This document shows positions 15,801-24,533 of a stretch of DNA of 64,000 nt, piece by piece. Each line of letters opens with the position of its first letter. Position 1 is the stretch's first letter. The position numbers and the translations under genes were made by a program. Source of the DNA: Paenibacillus sp. BIHB 4019 (GTDB taxonomy: Bacteria; Bacillota; Bacilli; Paenibacillales; Paenibacillaceae); the NCBI RefSeq assembly GCF_002741035.1, contig NZ_CP016808.1:558001-622000 (forward strand). Direction: 5' to 3'. Under the pieces are notes generated by a model that was given only the letters and a program-made list of their open reading frames with translations, had not been told where the DNA came from and did not search any database.

Positions 15801-18610
15801 TACAAATCGCCGAAATAGTAGCTTTGCGTCTCCCACTTGCCGGATTCATCTGCAGTTACCGTGCCCAGATCATCGCCAGCAACCGATTTTTTGAACAGCT
15901 CCGTGCTATGAACGACTGAGCCTCGGTACATGCCGACCAGTTGATTGTCGAAGTTATCCAGAAACTCATGTTTGGTGTAGACGACCTTGCCACGCTTCTC
16001 AAAATAATAGGGCAGCTGCGGCTCATAAATTTCGCCGATTTTATCAAAGTAGTTTTTCAAGGAATCAAGGTCCGGCTCAAACTTCGCCAAACGAAGCCCA
16101 CCGCCTGCGTTAATCGTTGTTTGGCCGCCTGCTGTCACCTTCGCTCTATTCTGGTTAGAGCCCAGCACATACACCCAGTTTTGGCCGCCGCTCGGGTCTT
16201 TGATTTCAAGATCAACCCAATAGCGGTAGTCGCCTGCGGTTACATACACTTTTTCACCGGAAATGACTTCCTGCTGGTCGCTTCCTGTGCTGTTAAGCGT
16301 CGTGCTTACGCCAAGCGCCTCATCTGTCTGCTCGTTATAAAGATAAATAACGCCGCCGGCAATTTGCTCATCCGCACCGATTGCAACCTCGCCGGTCTGC
16401 TGTCCGTCAAAGCTCATATCCGTTGTAGCTGTTGTTACTTGGTTATGCCACTTGGACAGGAAATAAGTGCCGTCCTGCTCCTTGCCATACGAGAACAGAT
16501 TATACACGCCTTTATCCATATAAATCGTCGGCTCTGTCGTAATTGAAATATCGTTAAGCGCCGTTGTTGTCCCGTAGGATACTCCGTTGTTGTCTAGCAA
16601 GGTCGCATAATAGTTCGACGCCTTGGCTGGAGCGCCGCTGCGCGTCGTCGTCTGGAAATGCACGCCTGCTGTTCCTTCTCCATCTAGTTCAAACACACCG
16701 GGTCCTTGTACGATTCGTTGATAGAAAAAGGACGTATTGCCTTGCGGATTATCCGCTTGGTCAAAGCTGCCCTGCACCAATACAGACAGCTTCTTGAGAT
16801 CCACAGCGAGCGCACCCGGTATGCGGACGACACCTTCTACATCCGTATAGCCGTTCCATACCATTTCGTAGCTGTAAGCCGGCTGTCCAGTTGGAACTAC
16901 AGCTGCTGCGGCCTCTTCAGCAGCAGCCGTTGCTGCCACTTGCTTGGACACCATGACAAGCGCTCCCGGAGCGACGTTGCCGTCAGGGTCCTTCACCTTG
17001 AGAACAAGCCCTGTTTCCGGGTTGTTCCACAGCTTCACCCGCAGCTCTGTTTGGAAAGCTGGCGCACTGCCTTTATAGGCAACGGCAAGCAGCGAACGGT
17101 TTCCATCTGCTGCCCCGCTGCTGTCCCACTTCGCTGTATACAGCGATTGACCGGCCGTACCAACCGCTTCAGCAATCTGATTAGCTGGAGCAATCTCGTC
17201 CAAATAGAAGCGCACGGCGGTTACTTCATTCGCGTCCTGATTCACCATCGCTTCCAGCGTAGCGGTCCCCGTTACATCAGCGCCGCTTGCTGGACGGATA
17301 ATCTGAATAGGCGCTACGGTACCAGCATCCAGAACCGCTGCTGCATTCACCAGACCATGGCCAAAATAAGGGTCGACTCCCGCCGTGCCCAAATCCTGCG
17401 CCGTATCCATCAGCGCACTGCGAATTTCCCCTGGCAAGGCGGAAGGGTGATCCGCTTTGTAAATTGCCGCTACAGCAGCTGCATAGGGGGAAGAGAAAGA
17501 GGTTCCGTTAACGGAGCTATATCTGTCGTCTACATTGCCTTGTCCGCTCAGAGCAGCTACCAAAATATCTTCACCAGGCGCAACGACCGCCAAGCTGCTG
17601 CCGTAATTGGAGAACGAGGAGCGCAGCTTCGTTTTCCCAATAGAGCCTACCGCCAGTACGCCTGGCGCTGCTGCCGGATAGGTGCTGTTCACATTCGTGC
17701 CTTCGTTGCCTGCTGCTGCAACGACAAGCACATTTTTGCTTTGTGCATAGCTTACAGCATCCACAATAGCTTTACTGTATTCGCCGCCCAGGCTGAGGTT
17801 TATAATATCAACCCCTTGGTCAGCCGCATAAGTAATCCCTTTCGCCACATTGAGCGTCGTGCCCCAGCCCTTGTTGTTCATTACTTTAACCGGAAGGACG
17901 GATACATTCAGCGGTCCTACTGCCCCTGCAATCCCGATCGTATTATTGTAGACAGAAGCAATAACGCTGGCGACCGCCGTACCATGGCCTTGATCATCCT
18001 TGCTGCCCCAATCGGACTCATACGACGTGCCATCAGCACGGGCATCTGCCATATTGACGCCAGGAAGCAGACGTCCTTGCAAATCAGGATGGGTCGCATC
18101 AATGCCCGTATCCACTACGGCAACAACGACGCTGTTCGTATTGTTCTGCAGACGCTCCCATGCTTGCGGCGCAGCAATCGCATTTAATGCCCATTGGCTC
18201 GTGTAATAAGGATCGCTTGGAGCAGCTACAGCAAAAATTCCGCTCGTCTCCGCATCAAAAACCTCATAAATGCGGTTCGGCTCTGCGAACTCGACACCCG
18301 GCAAGCTTTCCAGCTCACTCACCACTTCATCCGCATCCCGCTGCGGGTCAACCGTAACAAGGCTGACGAGTGCTTCGGGATCGCTCTGCACTTCTTCAAT
18401 ACCCGCAATGCCATAAGTCGGGGTCTGCGCAGCAGGCGCAGAGGAGGATTCGTATTTGACGATATATTCACCAGCAATGACGCCCGCATCCTGTGATGCG
18501 CCGCTATCCTCCGTGGAGGCCGCATAGGCTGGAACAGCTGAAGTAAGCAAAATAAGAACGGCTAACCATAAAGCTAAGCTTGATTTCCATTTTCGAGATA
18601 ATCCATACAT
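12806..18610 (-). CDS. Giant SLH-anchored subtilisin-family serine protease
   Basis: Cell-wall-bound protease of 1934 aa. Signal peptide 1-30 (cut after AYA), a short propeptide (about 45-120), S8 domain with Asp167 (VVDTGID), His209 (GHGTAVASV) and Ser371 (NGTSFSSPYAAAV), then roughly 1000 residues of beta-rich, Ig-like and unassigned sequence, a Thr/Pro linker (TPTPTPTPVATPAP), a Gly/Ser linker, and three SLH repeats from about 1740 (LSDIKGHWAEQAITTLA is the first). All three catalytic residues are present. The frame opens earlier at 18685, but AAGGAG lies 11 nt before the ATG at 18610, which also gives a clean signal peptide. The middle region is not recognised and probably positions the protease or binds substrate. 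Confidence 0.93.
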   Translation of the reverse strand: MYGLSRKWKSSLALWLAVLILLTSAVPAYAASTEDSGASQDAGVIAGEYIVKYESSSAPAAQTPTYGIAGIEEVQSDPEALVSLVTVDPQRDADEVVSELESLPGVEFAEPNRIYEVFDAETSGIFAVAAPSDPYYTSQWALNAIAAPQAWERLQNNTNSVVVAVVDTGIDATHPDLQGRLLPGVNMADARADGTSYESDWGSKDDQGHGTAVASVIASVYNNTIGIAGAVGPLNVSVLPVKVMNNKGWGTTLNVAKGITYAADQGVDIINLSLGGEYSKAIVDAVSYAQSKNVLVVAAAGNEGTNVNSTYPAAAPGVLAVGSIGKTKLRSSFSNYGSSLAVVAPGEDILVAALSGQGNVDDRYSSVNGTSFSSPYAAAVAAIYKADHPSALPGEIRSALMDTAQDLGTAGVDPYFGHGLVNAAAVLDAGTVAPIQIIRPASGADVTGTATLEAMVNQDANEVTAVRFYLDEIAPANQIAEAVGTAGQSLYTAKWDSSGAADGNRSLLAVAYKGSAPAFQTELRVKLWNNPETGLVLKVKDPDGNVAPGALVMVSKQVAATAAAEEAAAAVVPTGQPAYSYEMVWNGYTDVEGVVRIPGALAVDLKKLSVLVQGSFDQADNPQGNTSFFYQRIVQGPGVFELDGEGTAGVHFQTTTRSGAPAKASNYYATLLDNNGVSYGTTTALNDISITTEPTIYMDKGVYNLFSYGKEQDGTYFLSKWHNQVTTATTDMSFDGQQTGEVAIGADEQIAGGVIYLYNEQTDEALGVSTTLNSTGSDQQEVISGEKVYVTAGDYRYWVDLEIKDPSGGQNWVYVLGSNQNRAKVTAGGQTTINAGGGLRLAKFEPDLDSLKNYFDKIGEIYEPQLPYYFEKRGKVVYTKHEFLDNFDNQLVGMYRGSVVHSTELFKKSVAGDDLGTVTADESGKWETQSYYFGDLYPVYKVVNEAGNYVPYNTGALSPRPAFRLFYWSGLWAINASKVTPGTYYVTLSLQNNPLAGRELSSTMENHIIDNQGVELSFKDEKGQAIRPFTWIYHLDKDEHGNAEWVKSFQLWADSTTKKLYVTGGIKLSEQENGNMAVIRYTNSAGQYVYVMRQFTKVSDLIDPATGVVQVDPGLQAVDLTTKDKDGNALQYLTKKLHEVIVPAAVNGKETNFLFPLETTGRIYLEPKDYRFDAHYITTADGQGRKSNYYFLTDQAVAIGGVAGVQTVAFDANTDKMSRIETVADKEGYNDFRGVALYPFSTYSNTMYETYRAGQIFYVPAGVDYHLEANLVLGDMETPSYAWNYMLEHREQTFEAGQNTIWHMGGTFSPSLALHETQFTAGSAQTLEGDTSVVDSYGNVIEAILVTDSTNVSALSTDADGLDGVAYTRLASGEVKAGTANLPSAGELEASHADDATIAKSIYPRLRIYSSEQSGGSEKLVTDWEKFGYYSSFKEAVDLPVGSYRAELALAAGPLGPTTTLAGQGNFQVTAAEVPSTPTPTPTPVATPAPTEQPTPTPVVDPEPTPSSSTGNGSSGTGNSGSDSSGGTGTGSTGAAADGRATDAEIASAISAAAGKEAITLNASKDALTLSVEQWKKLGDSAKPIQFVMGDARIQMPAGAIPASILAAQSASSTIKWTATPINEQRAAALLKQAANASLVSLSGSIYDFGIVVTNASGVQVRVTAFDEPVTLSLKVSQDSVTAAKQGELGGYHYDESNARWNYMGGTYDAATGHFKFETTHFSMYALMKAKEPFVQISELSDIKGHWAEQAITTLAQQGYVKGVGDGKFAPNRSVTRAEWVTMLALAFFDPASSVSDAPGTQSAHSFSDVAESHWAGASIQAAVEAGLLNGYEDGTFRPNRAITREEMAVMLSRFAAWKSLNVAAEASADSQAVADAFADSGAVADWAKSSINTAIQLGLMKGRSNTQFAPKGELTRAEGATIVVRLLDMLKSK

Positions 18611-18661
18611 GTGAAACAAAACTCCTTCTCCGATAAAATAATTGGATGACGCTAAAAACAC

Positions 18662-18690
18662 AAAAAACCTTCCGCCGCATGGCAAGAAGG
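18662..18690 (-). terminator. Terminator or leader attenuator before the SLH subtilase gene
   Basis: Minus strand: CCTTCTTGCC, ATGC, GGCGGAAGG and TTTTTT. It sits about 90 nt after the stop of the small gene at 18777 and about 50 nt before the subtilase start, so it either ends the former or attenuates the latter. Confidence 0.75.
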
Positions 18691-18776
18691 CCTACTAAAA
18701 ACAGTCTCCCCCCTCCATCGTCAATCACAGTGAAAGAGGGTTTTACTCACAAAAACCACCTCTATAGCTTATTGCG

Positions 18777-18983
18777 TTATAATATTTCCGCCTGAGCTTG
18801 CGGCTGGTAATCAACAGTGTAGCGATACTGTTTACCGCAGGAGACAATAATCTCTTTTTGCCCCCGCTTAAGCAGCCTCATCTCGATTTTGATCTCCCCA
18901 AAACCATCATGCTCAAACACGGATTGATAGAGCTCTTGAATTTTGCCCAGCACTTGTTCGTGAGCATTCATCCCCGACTTCAC
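18777..18983 (-). CDS. Small hypothetical protein
   Basis: Protein of up to 68 aa that I do not assign to a family. It is charged and soluble with no membrane segment or signal peptide: a helical N-terminal part (EQVLGKIQELYQSVFEHD) followed by strand-like IKIEMRLLKRGQKEIIVSCG. The codon pattern resembles its neighbours, and the frame is delimited by a following terminator. Start uncertain: GTG at 18983 or ATG at 18971, neither with a strong ribosome binding site. It lies alone between the sugar-binding protein gene and the SLH subtilase, so context gives no role. Confidence 0.5.
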   Translation of the reverse strand: MKSGMNAHEQVLGKIQELYQSVFEHDGFGEIKIEMRLLKRGQKEIIVSCGKQYRYTVDYQPQAQAEIL

Positions 18984-19170
18984 CGCTTTCTACTACACAT
19001 TCTCTCATTCTACTGCCCCATCAAAATCAGAGCTAATAGAACAACTAGATGAAGTATATTGAAAATGATTATTAATGTCAATTAGAAAAATCAATATTAG
19101 CAGCTGTTATGCTCAAAAGCTTGCAAACGCAGCATAATTTCAGGAACTTGTTTCAGTTTCCGCCTAAAAA

Positions 19171-19223
19171 AGAAAATACCCACAGTCGGAGCACCTGTTG
19201 CTTGGTGTCCCAACTATGGGTAT
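19171..19223 (-). terminator. Intrinsic terminator of the sugar ABC operon
   Basis: Minus strand: ATACCCATAGTTGG pairs with CCGACTGTGGGTAT (two G-T pairs) around a smaller inner stem, followed by TTTCTTTTTT. Confidence 0.85.
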
Positions 19224-19251
19224 GCTACAGCTCAATGGATTAGAGCTGCTA

Positions 19252-20823
19252 TTATTTTTTGGCTGCTAGAAAAGCATCGATCTGGCTTTGCACTTCTGCG
19301 AGAATTTTATCAATGCCGGCCGCTTTCACCTGCTTGTTCAAATCCTCAAGGCCTTTATCTACATCCTTGATCGCGCCGTATTCCAGCGGAATTGCAAAGC
19401 GGAGCATCACATTGCCGACGTTAGCCACTTCCGTCTTCACCTTGCTGTTGTCAAAAACGAACGTTTCCAGTGGGTAGTGGTAAACCTTTCCTTCCCAATC
19501 GTTCGTGAGCGCGGTTGCTTCCTCTGGGAAGGATGCGTTGTCACGATTGAGCGGCGAGTTGAAGCCCCAGCTGGAGAAGCCTGTGAAGTTTACGCTTTTA
19601 TCGGTCGAGTCGTATTTATCGTCGCCAACTGCTGTGAAATGTACGCCTGGGATACCGTATTGCACCAAGTCATGAAGCTCTCTGTCATTTTGCATCAAGT
19701 CGACGAACATCAGCGAACGCTCCGGATTTTTGGACGTTGCATGGATAGAAACGCCGTTTTGCGTCGATACGGCATTCGATTTTTTCGTATTCGGCGTAAT
19801 GTCAGCAAGGGCAAGCTCGTAAGGAGATTTATCCATGCGCATCGTTGCGATGAGTGAGCCGAGTGTTCCCAAGTTATGCGTAATGGACGCTGTTTTGCCT
19901 TCCTTGAAATCCTGCTGATGGTCATTTTTATTATTCAATACGTTTTTCGACCAGGCATTATTGTCGGCAAGATCTTTGTAATAATAGAGCAAATCCTTGA
20001 ATTCCTGTGTTTCATAGACGTTAAACACTTTGCCCGCTTCATCCGTCAGCTTAAAGCCGATTGGCAGGTCAAAATCTAGCATGTTCCAGTCATTTTTCTG
20101 CTTGAGCAGGATACGGTCTAAGTTATGCAGCTTCCAGTCGCCTGTTTCAGGAGTGAATGGCGTAATGCCCTTCTCATTTTGAGCGACCGCTTTCAAATAG
20201 TTAGCATAAGCTTCCGGGCTGTCGATAGCAGGAAGATTGTATTTTTTGCGCAGGTCCTCCCGGTACAAAATCAGCTTCTCTACCGACTCGCCTCTGTTTT
20301 GCGGAACCATGTACAGCTTGCCGTTTACTTTCGCCTGATCCCAGCCTACTTTGTCCATCGCTTTCCATGTTTGCGGCATATATTTGGACAGCATATCATC
20401 GGTTAGCTCCAAGAAGCCGCCTTTAAGCGCCTGATCGTTATAGCCCGCCCAGTTCGCGGAATAGATAAGGTCGAAATCTTCATTCGCCGCCAGCTTCAGC
20501 GGATATTTTTGCGCCCAATCGGACCAATCCAAAAACTCGGCATCGACGGTTGCATTGATTTTTTCCTTGAGCTTTTTGTTGATTTCCGCAAATACGCTAT
20601 CATAATCAACCGGCTTTGGTCCAACGAACACCATTTTCAGCTTGACCTCTTTGGAAATATCTAAGCCGTCCTTTGTCTCTGCCGGCTGCGTGGCAGCATT
20701 GGTGCCTGTTGCTGGCGCTGTGCTCGCTTCTGTTCCTGTATTGCCACCGTTGCCGCATGCACCAAGAACCATGGCCAAAGTTAAGGCTACCGCCGGTATA
20801 ACGATTGTTTTCTTCTTTTGCAT
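19252..20823 (-). CDS. Extracellular solute-binding lipoprotein (sugar ABC transporter)
   Basis: Lipoprotein of 523 aa. The signal peptide ends in a lipobox (MVLGACGN, Cys at about 23) followed by a Gly/Thr/Ala-rich spacer, then a family 1-like extracellular binding protein of the long LipO/YtcQ type common in Paenibacillus. Typical segments are DWAQKYPLKLAANEDFDLIY and VNGKLYMVPQNRG. It should capture an oligosaccharide outside the membrane for the two permeases encoded immediately upstream. The ATG is preceded by AAGGGGG at 8 nt, and a strong terminator follows. Ligand unknown. No ATPase gene is nearby; such systems usually share MsmX. Confidence 0.9.
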   Translation of the reverse strand: MQKKKTIVIPAVALTLAMVLGACGNGGNTGTEASTAPATGTNAATQPAETKDGLDISKEVKLKMVFVGPKPVDYDSVFAEINKKLKEKINATVDAEFLDWSDWAQKYPLKLAANEDFDLIYSANWAGYNDQALKGGFLELTDDMLSKYMPQTWKAMDKVGWDQAKVNGKLYMVPQNRGESVEKLILYREDLRKKYNLPAIDSPEAYANYLKAVAQNEKGITPFTPETGDWKLHNLDRILLKQKNDWNMLDFDLPIGFKLTDEAGKVFNVYETQEFKDLLYYYKDLADNNAWSKNVLNNKNDHQQDFKEGKTASITHNLGTLGSLIATMRMDKSPYELALADITPNTKKSNAVSTQNGVSIHATSKNPERSLMFVDLMQNDRELHDLVQYGIPGVHFTAVGDDKYDSTDKSVNFTGFSSWGFNSPLNRDNASFPEEATALTNDWEGKVYHYPLETFVFDNSKVKTEVANVGNVMLRFAIPLEYGAIKDVDKGLEDLNKQVKAAGIDKILAEVQSQIDAFLAAKK

Positions 20824-20892
20824 ATTGAATTTCCCCCTTTAAGGTAACTGTCCATCTATTGATCTATCATGATAAACCAAGTTTCCTTGGGA

Positions 20893-21819
20893 TTATCCTT
20901 TCACGGCGCCAATCGTCAAGCCTTTTACAAAATACTTTTGGATGAAGGGATAGGCAAGCAGGATCGGGCCGCTCGCTACTACCGTCATCGCCATCTTGAG
21001 ACCCTCTGTCGGCAGGCTTGTCGTCACGACAGCGCCCGAGCCCATCATCGCCTTGCGCATGCCATCCATATTGCCGAGCATTTTGTACAAATAATATTGC
21101 AGCGGCATCAGCTTGTCGTCGGCAACGAACAGCAGGGCGTTATACCAATCGTTCCAATACCCAAGGGCAAGGAAGAGGCCGATTGTGGCAAGAGCCGGCT
21201 TGGACAGCGGAAGAATAAGCTTCATGAAAATCAGGAAATCGCCAGCGCCATCGATTTTGGCAGATTCAACAATCGCTTCTGGAATATTGCTCATAAACGA
21301 TTTCATGACGATAATATAAAACACGTTCAGCAGCAGCGGCACAATGAGCGCCAGCGCCGTATCCTTCATATGGAGATAGTTGACGATGAGCAGGTACCAA
21401 GGCACAAGCCCGCCGCTGAACAGCGTCGTAAAGAAAAAGAAGAAGGAAAAAAAATTGCGCCACTTGAAATCTTTGCGAGACAGGCAATAGGCGGTCATAG
21501 CCGTCAGGAACAGGCCGATCGCGGTACCGATAACGGTAACGGAGATGGTTACCCCATACGCCCGAATCATTTGTTCAGGATATTTGAACAGGATTTTATA
21601 AGGCTCCACAGAAAAGGCCGTCGGGAAAAATTGATAACCCTCACGCACAATGGTGCTTTCCTCGGTAAACGAAGAGGATACGATCAAAATAAAGGGCAAT
21701 ATGCACAGAACCGACAGTATGGTTAAGGAAGCATAGCCGATAATGGCAAGAAGTTGGCGGTCGAGCTGACCGCTTTTCACAGATTTGTTGCTGACGATAT
21801 TAGCATCAGATACACTCAT
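20893..21819 (-). CDS. Sugar ABC transporter permease (MalG/LplC type)
   Basis: Inner-membrane permease of about 308 aa with six helices and the binding-protein-dependent transport EAA loop (ESAKIDGAGDFLIFMKLILP), through which the shared ATPase would dock. The C-terminus FVKGLTIGAVKG is typical of the LplC/YtcP branch. The frame opens with ATG-AAA-ATG; GGAGG is only 2 nt before the first ATG (21825) but 8 nt before the second (21819), which I take as the start. It lies 16 nt after the upstream permease and 70 nt before the binding-protein gene, in one operon. Confidence 0.92.
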   Translation of the reverse strand: MSVSDANIVSNKSVKSGQLDRQLLAIIGYASLTILSVLCILPFILIVSSSFTEESTIVREGYQFFPTAFSVEPYKILFKYPEQMIRAYGVTISVTVIGTAIGLFLTAMTAYCLSRKDFKWRNFFSFFFFFTTLFSGGLVPWYLLIVNYLHMKDTALALIVPLLLNVFYIIVMKSFMSNIPEAIVESAKIDGAGDFLIFMKLILPLSKPALATIGLFLALGYWNDWYNALLFVADDKLMPLQYYLYKMLGNMDGMRKAMMGSGAVVTTSLPTEGLKMAMTVVASGPILLAYPFIQKYFVKGLTIGAVKG

Positions 21820-21834
21820 TTTCATGACCTCCCA

Positions 21835-22755
21835 CTAGAATAAGGCGCGATCTTTGTCATACTTGCGAACGGCATAGTTAAACAGCATAATGGTGGTAAA
21901 TCCGAGAACCGATTGATAAACCCCAGCTGCGGCCGACATGCCAATATCATTCGAAGTGATGAGCGATCTGAATACGAACGTATCAATAACATCAGTAGAC
22001 GAGAACAGCACACCATTATTGCCAACCATATTGTAAAACATCCCAAAATCGCCTTTGAAAATATTGCCGACTGCCAGCAGCACCAATATAATGACGGTCG
22101 GATATAAATTAGGAATCGTCACCTTGAAGATACGCTGAAAAATATTCGCGCCATCGATTTCGGCTGCCTCATACATTTCGGTATCAATGCTCGTAATCGC
22201 CGCCAAATACATGATCGTACCATAACCGAGCGTTTTCCATGCCGCTACCAGTACGAGAATAACCGGCCAATAGGCGGGCGTATTGTAAATATCAATCGGC
22301 TCCATACCGATATTCCTCAGCAGGGAATTAACCGTGCCGATGTCAAAGCTGAGCAGGTTGTAGGCAATCGCCCCAACGACGACCCAGGAAATAAAATAAG
22401 GCAGAAACAAAATCGACTGGGCGATTTTGCGGAACCATTTGCCCCCAACCTCGAACAGCAAAATCGCTGTGAAAATTTGCAGCACATTGTTGACCACAAT
22501 AAAAGCGATATTATAGAGCGCCGTATTTCTGGTTATGCGCCACGCATCCCCCGACTCAAAGAAAAATCGAAAGTTGTCCAGCCCATTCCACGCGCTGCCA
22601 AAGATCCCGCCAGCATAATCATAATGCTTGAAAGCAATAATAATGCCCGCCATCGGTATATAAGCAAATAGCAGAAAAAACAAAACGGCTGGCAGCAGCA
22701 TGAGCAAAATAGCCCGATATTTGATAACATCCTGTATAAATCCGTATCGCTTCAT
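21835..22755 (-). CDS. Sugar ABC transporter permease (MalF/LplB type)
   Basis: Six-helix inner-membrane permease, 306 aa, of the LplB/YteP branch. Helix 1 is near residues 15-38 (LLMLLPAVLFFLLFAYIPMAG) after a short cytoplasmic start; the EAA loop is YEAAEIDGANIFQRIFKVTIP. It should pair with the LplC-type permease directly downstream and with the lipoprotein after that. GGGGAG stands 5-6 nt before the ATG. The two-component system encoded immediately upstream ends in its own terminator and is the likely regulator of this transporter. Confidence 0.92.
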   Translation of the reverse strand: MKRYGFIQDVIKYRAILLMLLPAVLFFLLFAYIPMAGIIIAFKHYDYAGGIFGSAWNGLDNFRFFFESGDAWRITRNTALYNIAFIVVNNVLQIFTAILLFEVGGKWFRKIAQSILFLPYFISWVVVGAIAYNLLSFDIGTVNSLLRNIGMEPIDIYNTPAYWPVILVLVAAWKTLGYGTIMYLAAITSIDTEMYEAAEIDGANIFQRIFKVTIPNLYPTVIILVLLAVGNIFKGDFGMFYNMVGNNGVLFSSTDVIDTFVFRSLITSNDIGMSAAAGVYQSVLGFTTIMLFNYAVRKYDKDRALF

Positions 22756-22871
22756 CTGTGCTCCCCTCTCCTCTCTTGTCTGCTTTCATTATAAGAAATG
22801 CGGACCGTCCGCATAATTAAGGGGAACAACTAAAACTTATACTAATTCAACGATTGGAATGGTTATCATTT

Positions 22872-22902
22872 AAAAATAACCCGGAATCCGTCGGACCCCG
22901 GG
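22872..22902 (-). terminator. Intrinsic terminator of the kinase-regulator operon
   Basis: 10-bp stem CCCGGGGTCC/GGATTCCGGG (two G-T pairs), 3-nt loop, then TTATTTTTAA on the minus strand, between the response regulator and the permease gene. Confidence 0.8.
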
Positions 22903-22933
22903 CCATTACCATGAAATGAAAACAGAAATACGA

Positions 22934-24508
22934 TTAAATATTATGCTTTTTCCGATATTCTCCCGGCGACATGCCAACCTGCTGCTTGAATTGACGATTA
23001 AAATAAATAATATTTTTATAGCCAGCCAGCTCGGCAATTTCGTAAATTTTCTTGGTCGGGTCCTCCAGAAGCTTGCACACATGCTTCATCCGCAGCTCGC
23101 TTAGAAAATCGCTGAACAGCGTATTCGTCTCGGCTTTGAACAGCTGGCCCAAATAGTTCGGCGTAAAGTCAAAGTGGGCCGCAACCTCATTAAGCGTAAT
23201 TTTCTGATCAAGCCGCTGCTCGACATATAGCGCGATTTCTTCAATCAGCTTCCGCTTTTGCCGCTGCTTCTTCAAATACAGCAGCTCGGACAGCTCGAAA
23301 AACCGCCTTCTCAGCCAGGAGAGAATGTCATGCACCGTCTCGAATTGGAACAAAACAAACGGCTGATGGGAGTCCCATTTTAAAATTTCATATAAATGCT
23401 CGTTCATTTGCTGGAGATCGGCATGCAGCTTGGACGTAATGCGAATGATGAGGTCGTAGATGTCGTTTTTCCCGGTTAACGGCTGGTCGCCGCTGAACAG
23501 CTCCCGCAAGCAATCATCAACCGTCGTCAGGTCATATTCCAGCATCGCGCGCAGCATGCGGTCGACCGTCTCTTCGAGGCTGTAGGCCATCGCTTCTTTG
23601 GGCGACCAAGCCGCTGCATCGTGAATAAGCCTGTTTTTCCCGACGATCCATTTGATGCTGAGCGCTGCCTGTGCCTGCTGATAGGCGTCATGCAGCTTGG
23701 CAATAACCGTTGTATGCATGCCAGCGCCAATCGTAATCGAATAAGGAAAAGCTTCATTAAACGCTTGCACCAGCTTCTCAAGCAGCGCTTTGCATTCCGC
23801 CTCCTGCACCGTCGCCAGCAGCACAAAATGATAGTCATAGCTGGTCAGCACCATTCCAACTTGATGGCGATCTACGAAGGAACGAATAAACAATGCCATT
23901 TCCGCTGTTAAGGAACGGCGCTCGCCAGCTGCCATTTTGCCCAGCTTCCACTCCATATCGTCGATTTCAATAATGGCAACGGCTGCTCCGCCCTGCAGCA
24001 GCGGCAAGAGGAAGCTGTGAAGATGCTGCTCCACCCGCCCCGATGTCGGCTCGTTAAACCAGCGCAGCAGCAGCTCCTGATGCACAAGCGTCAGCGTCTC
24101 GGTCAGCGACTGGTTTTGCATCCGCTCCTGCTCGATTTTGTTGCACAGCTCCAGCAGCATATCATGAAGCTCATTGTCGTCAACCGGCTTAAGCAAATAT
24201 CCAGAGGCATTCAGCTGGATCGCTTCCTTCGCATAGCTGAAGTCCTGATGGCCGCTTATAAAAACAAGATGAGCCTGCGGATTAATCGCCTTCGCCCTGC
24301 GCGCAAACTCCATCCCCGACATAATCGGCATGCGAATATCCGAGAGAATCAGGTCGATGCGCTTCTGCTCCATCATTTCCAGCGCCTCAAACCCGCTAGT
24401 GGCCACGGACACATCCTGCAAATGCAGGCGCTCATTGCCGACTACCCTTCGGCGGAGCCATTCCAAATCGATCGCCTCATCATCCACCAACAATATACTA
24501 ATGTCCAT
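22934..24508 (-). CDS. YesN-type response regulator with AraC DNA-binding domain
   Basis: Cytoplasmic regulator of 524 aa. An N-terminal receiver (about 1-120) has the acidic pair in LLVDDEAID and the phosphoacceptor Asp in DLILSDIRMPIMSG; a middle region (about 130-400) is typical of YesN proteins; two AraC helix-turn-helix motifs end the protein (NEVAAHFDFTPNYLGQLF and IYEIAELAGYKNIIYFNRQF). The longest frame begins at 24640, but that would overlap the kinase gene by about 100 nt; the ATG at 24508 gives a standard receiver start, has GGGGAG upstream and leaves 25 nt after the kinase stop. Likely activates the sugar ABC operon just downstream. Confidence 0.92.
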   Translation of the reverse strand: MDISILLVDDEAIDLEWLRRRVVGNERLHLQDVSVATSGFEALEMMEQKRIDLILSDIRMPIMSGMEFARRAKAINPQAHLVFISGHQDFSYAKEAIQLNASGYLLKPVDDNELHDMLLELCNKIEQERMQNQSLTETLTLVHQELLLRWFNEPTSGRVEQHLHSFLLPLLQGGAAVAIIEIDDMEWKLGKMAAGERRSLTAEMALFIRSFVDRHQVGMVLTSYDYHFVLLATVQEAECKALLEKLVQAFNEAFPYSITIGAGMHTTVIAKLHDAYQQAQAALSIKWIVGKNRLIHDAAAWSPKEAMAYSLEETVDRMLRAMLEYDLTTVDDCLRELFSGDQPLTGKNDIYDLIIRITSKLHADLQQMNEHLYEILKWDSHQPFVLFQFETVHDILSWLRRRFFELSELLYLKKQRQKRKLIEEIALYVEQRLDQKITLNEVAAHFDFTPNYLGQLFKAETNTLFSDFLSELRMKHVCKLLEDPTKKIYEIAELAGYKNIIYFNRQFKQQVGMSPGEYRKKHNI

Positions 24509-24533
24509 CCCCGCACTCTCCCCTCTAAGCTGC

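Noticed and set aside
16706..18187. A 493-codon open frame on the plus strand opposite the SLH subtilase
   Set aside because: It lies antisense to a strongly supported protease domain with all catalytic residues. Its protein has many Arg, Cys and His residues and no known motif, typical of a shadow frame in GC-richer coding DNA.
18611..18776. Known riboswitch class (c-di-GMP, SAM, purine, c-di-AMP)
   Set aside because: None of the conserved core sequences are visible. Only a terminator and weak pairings can be supported.
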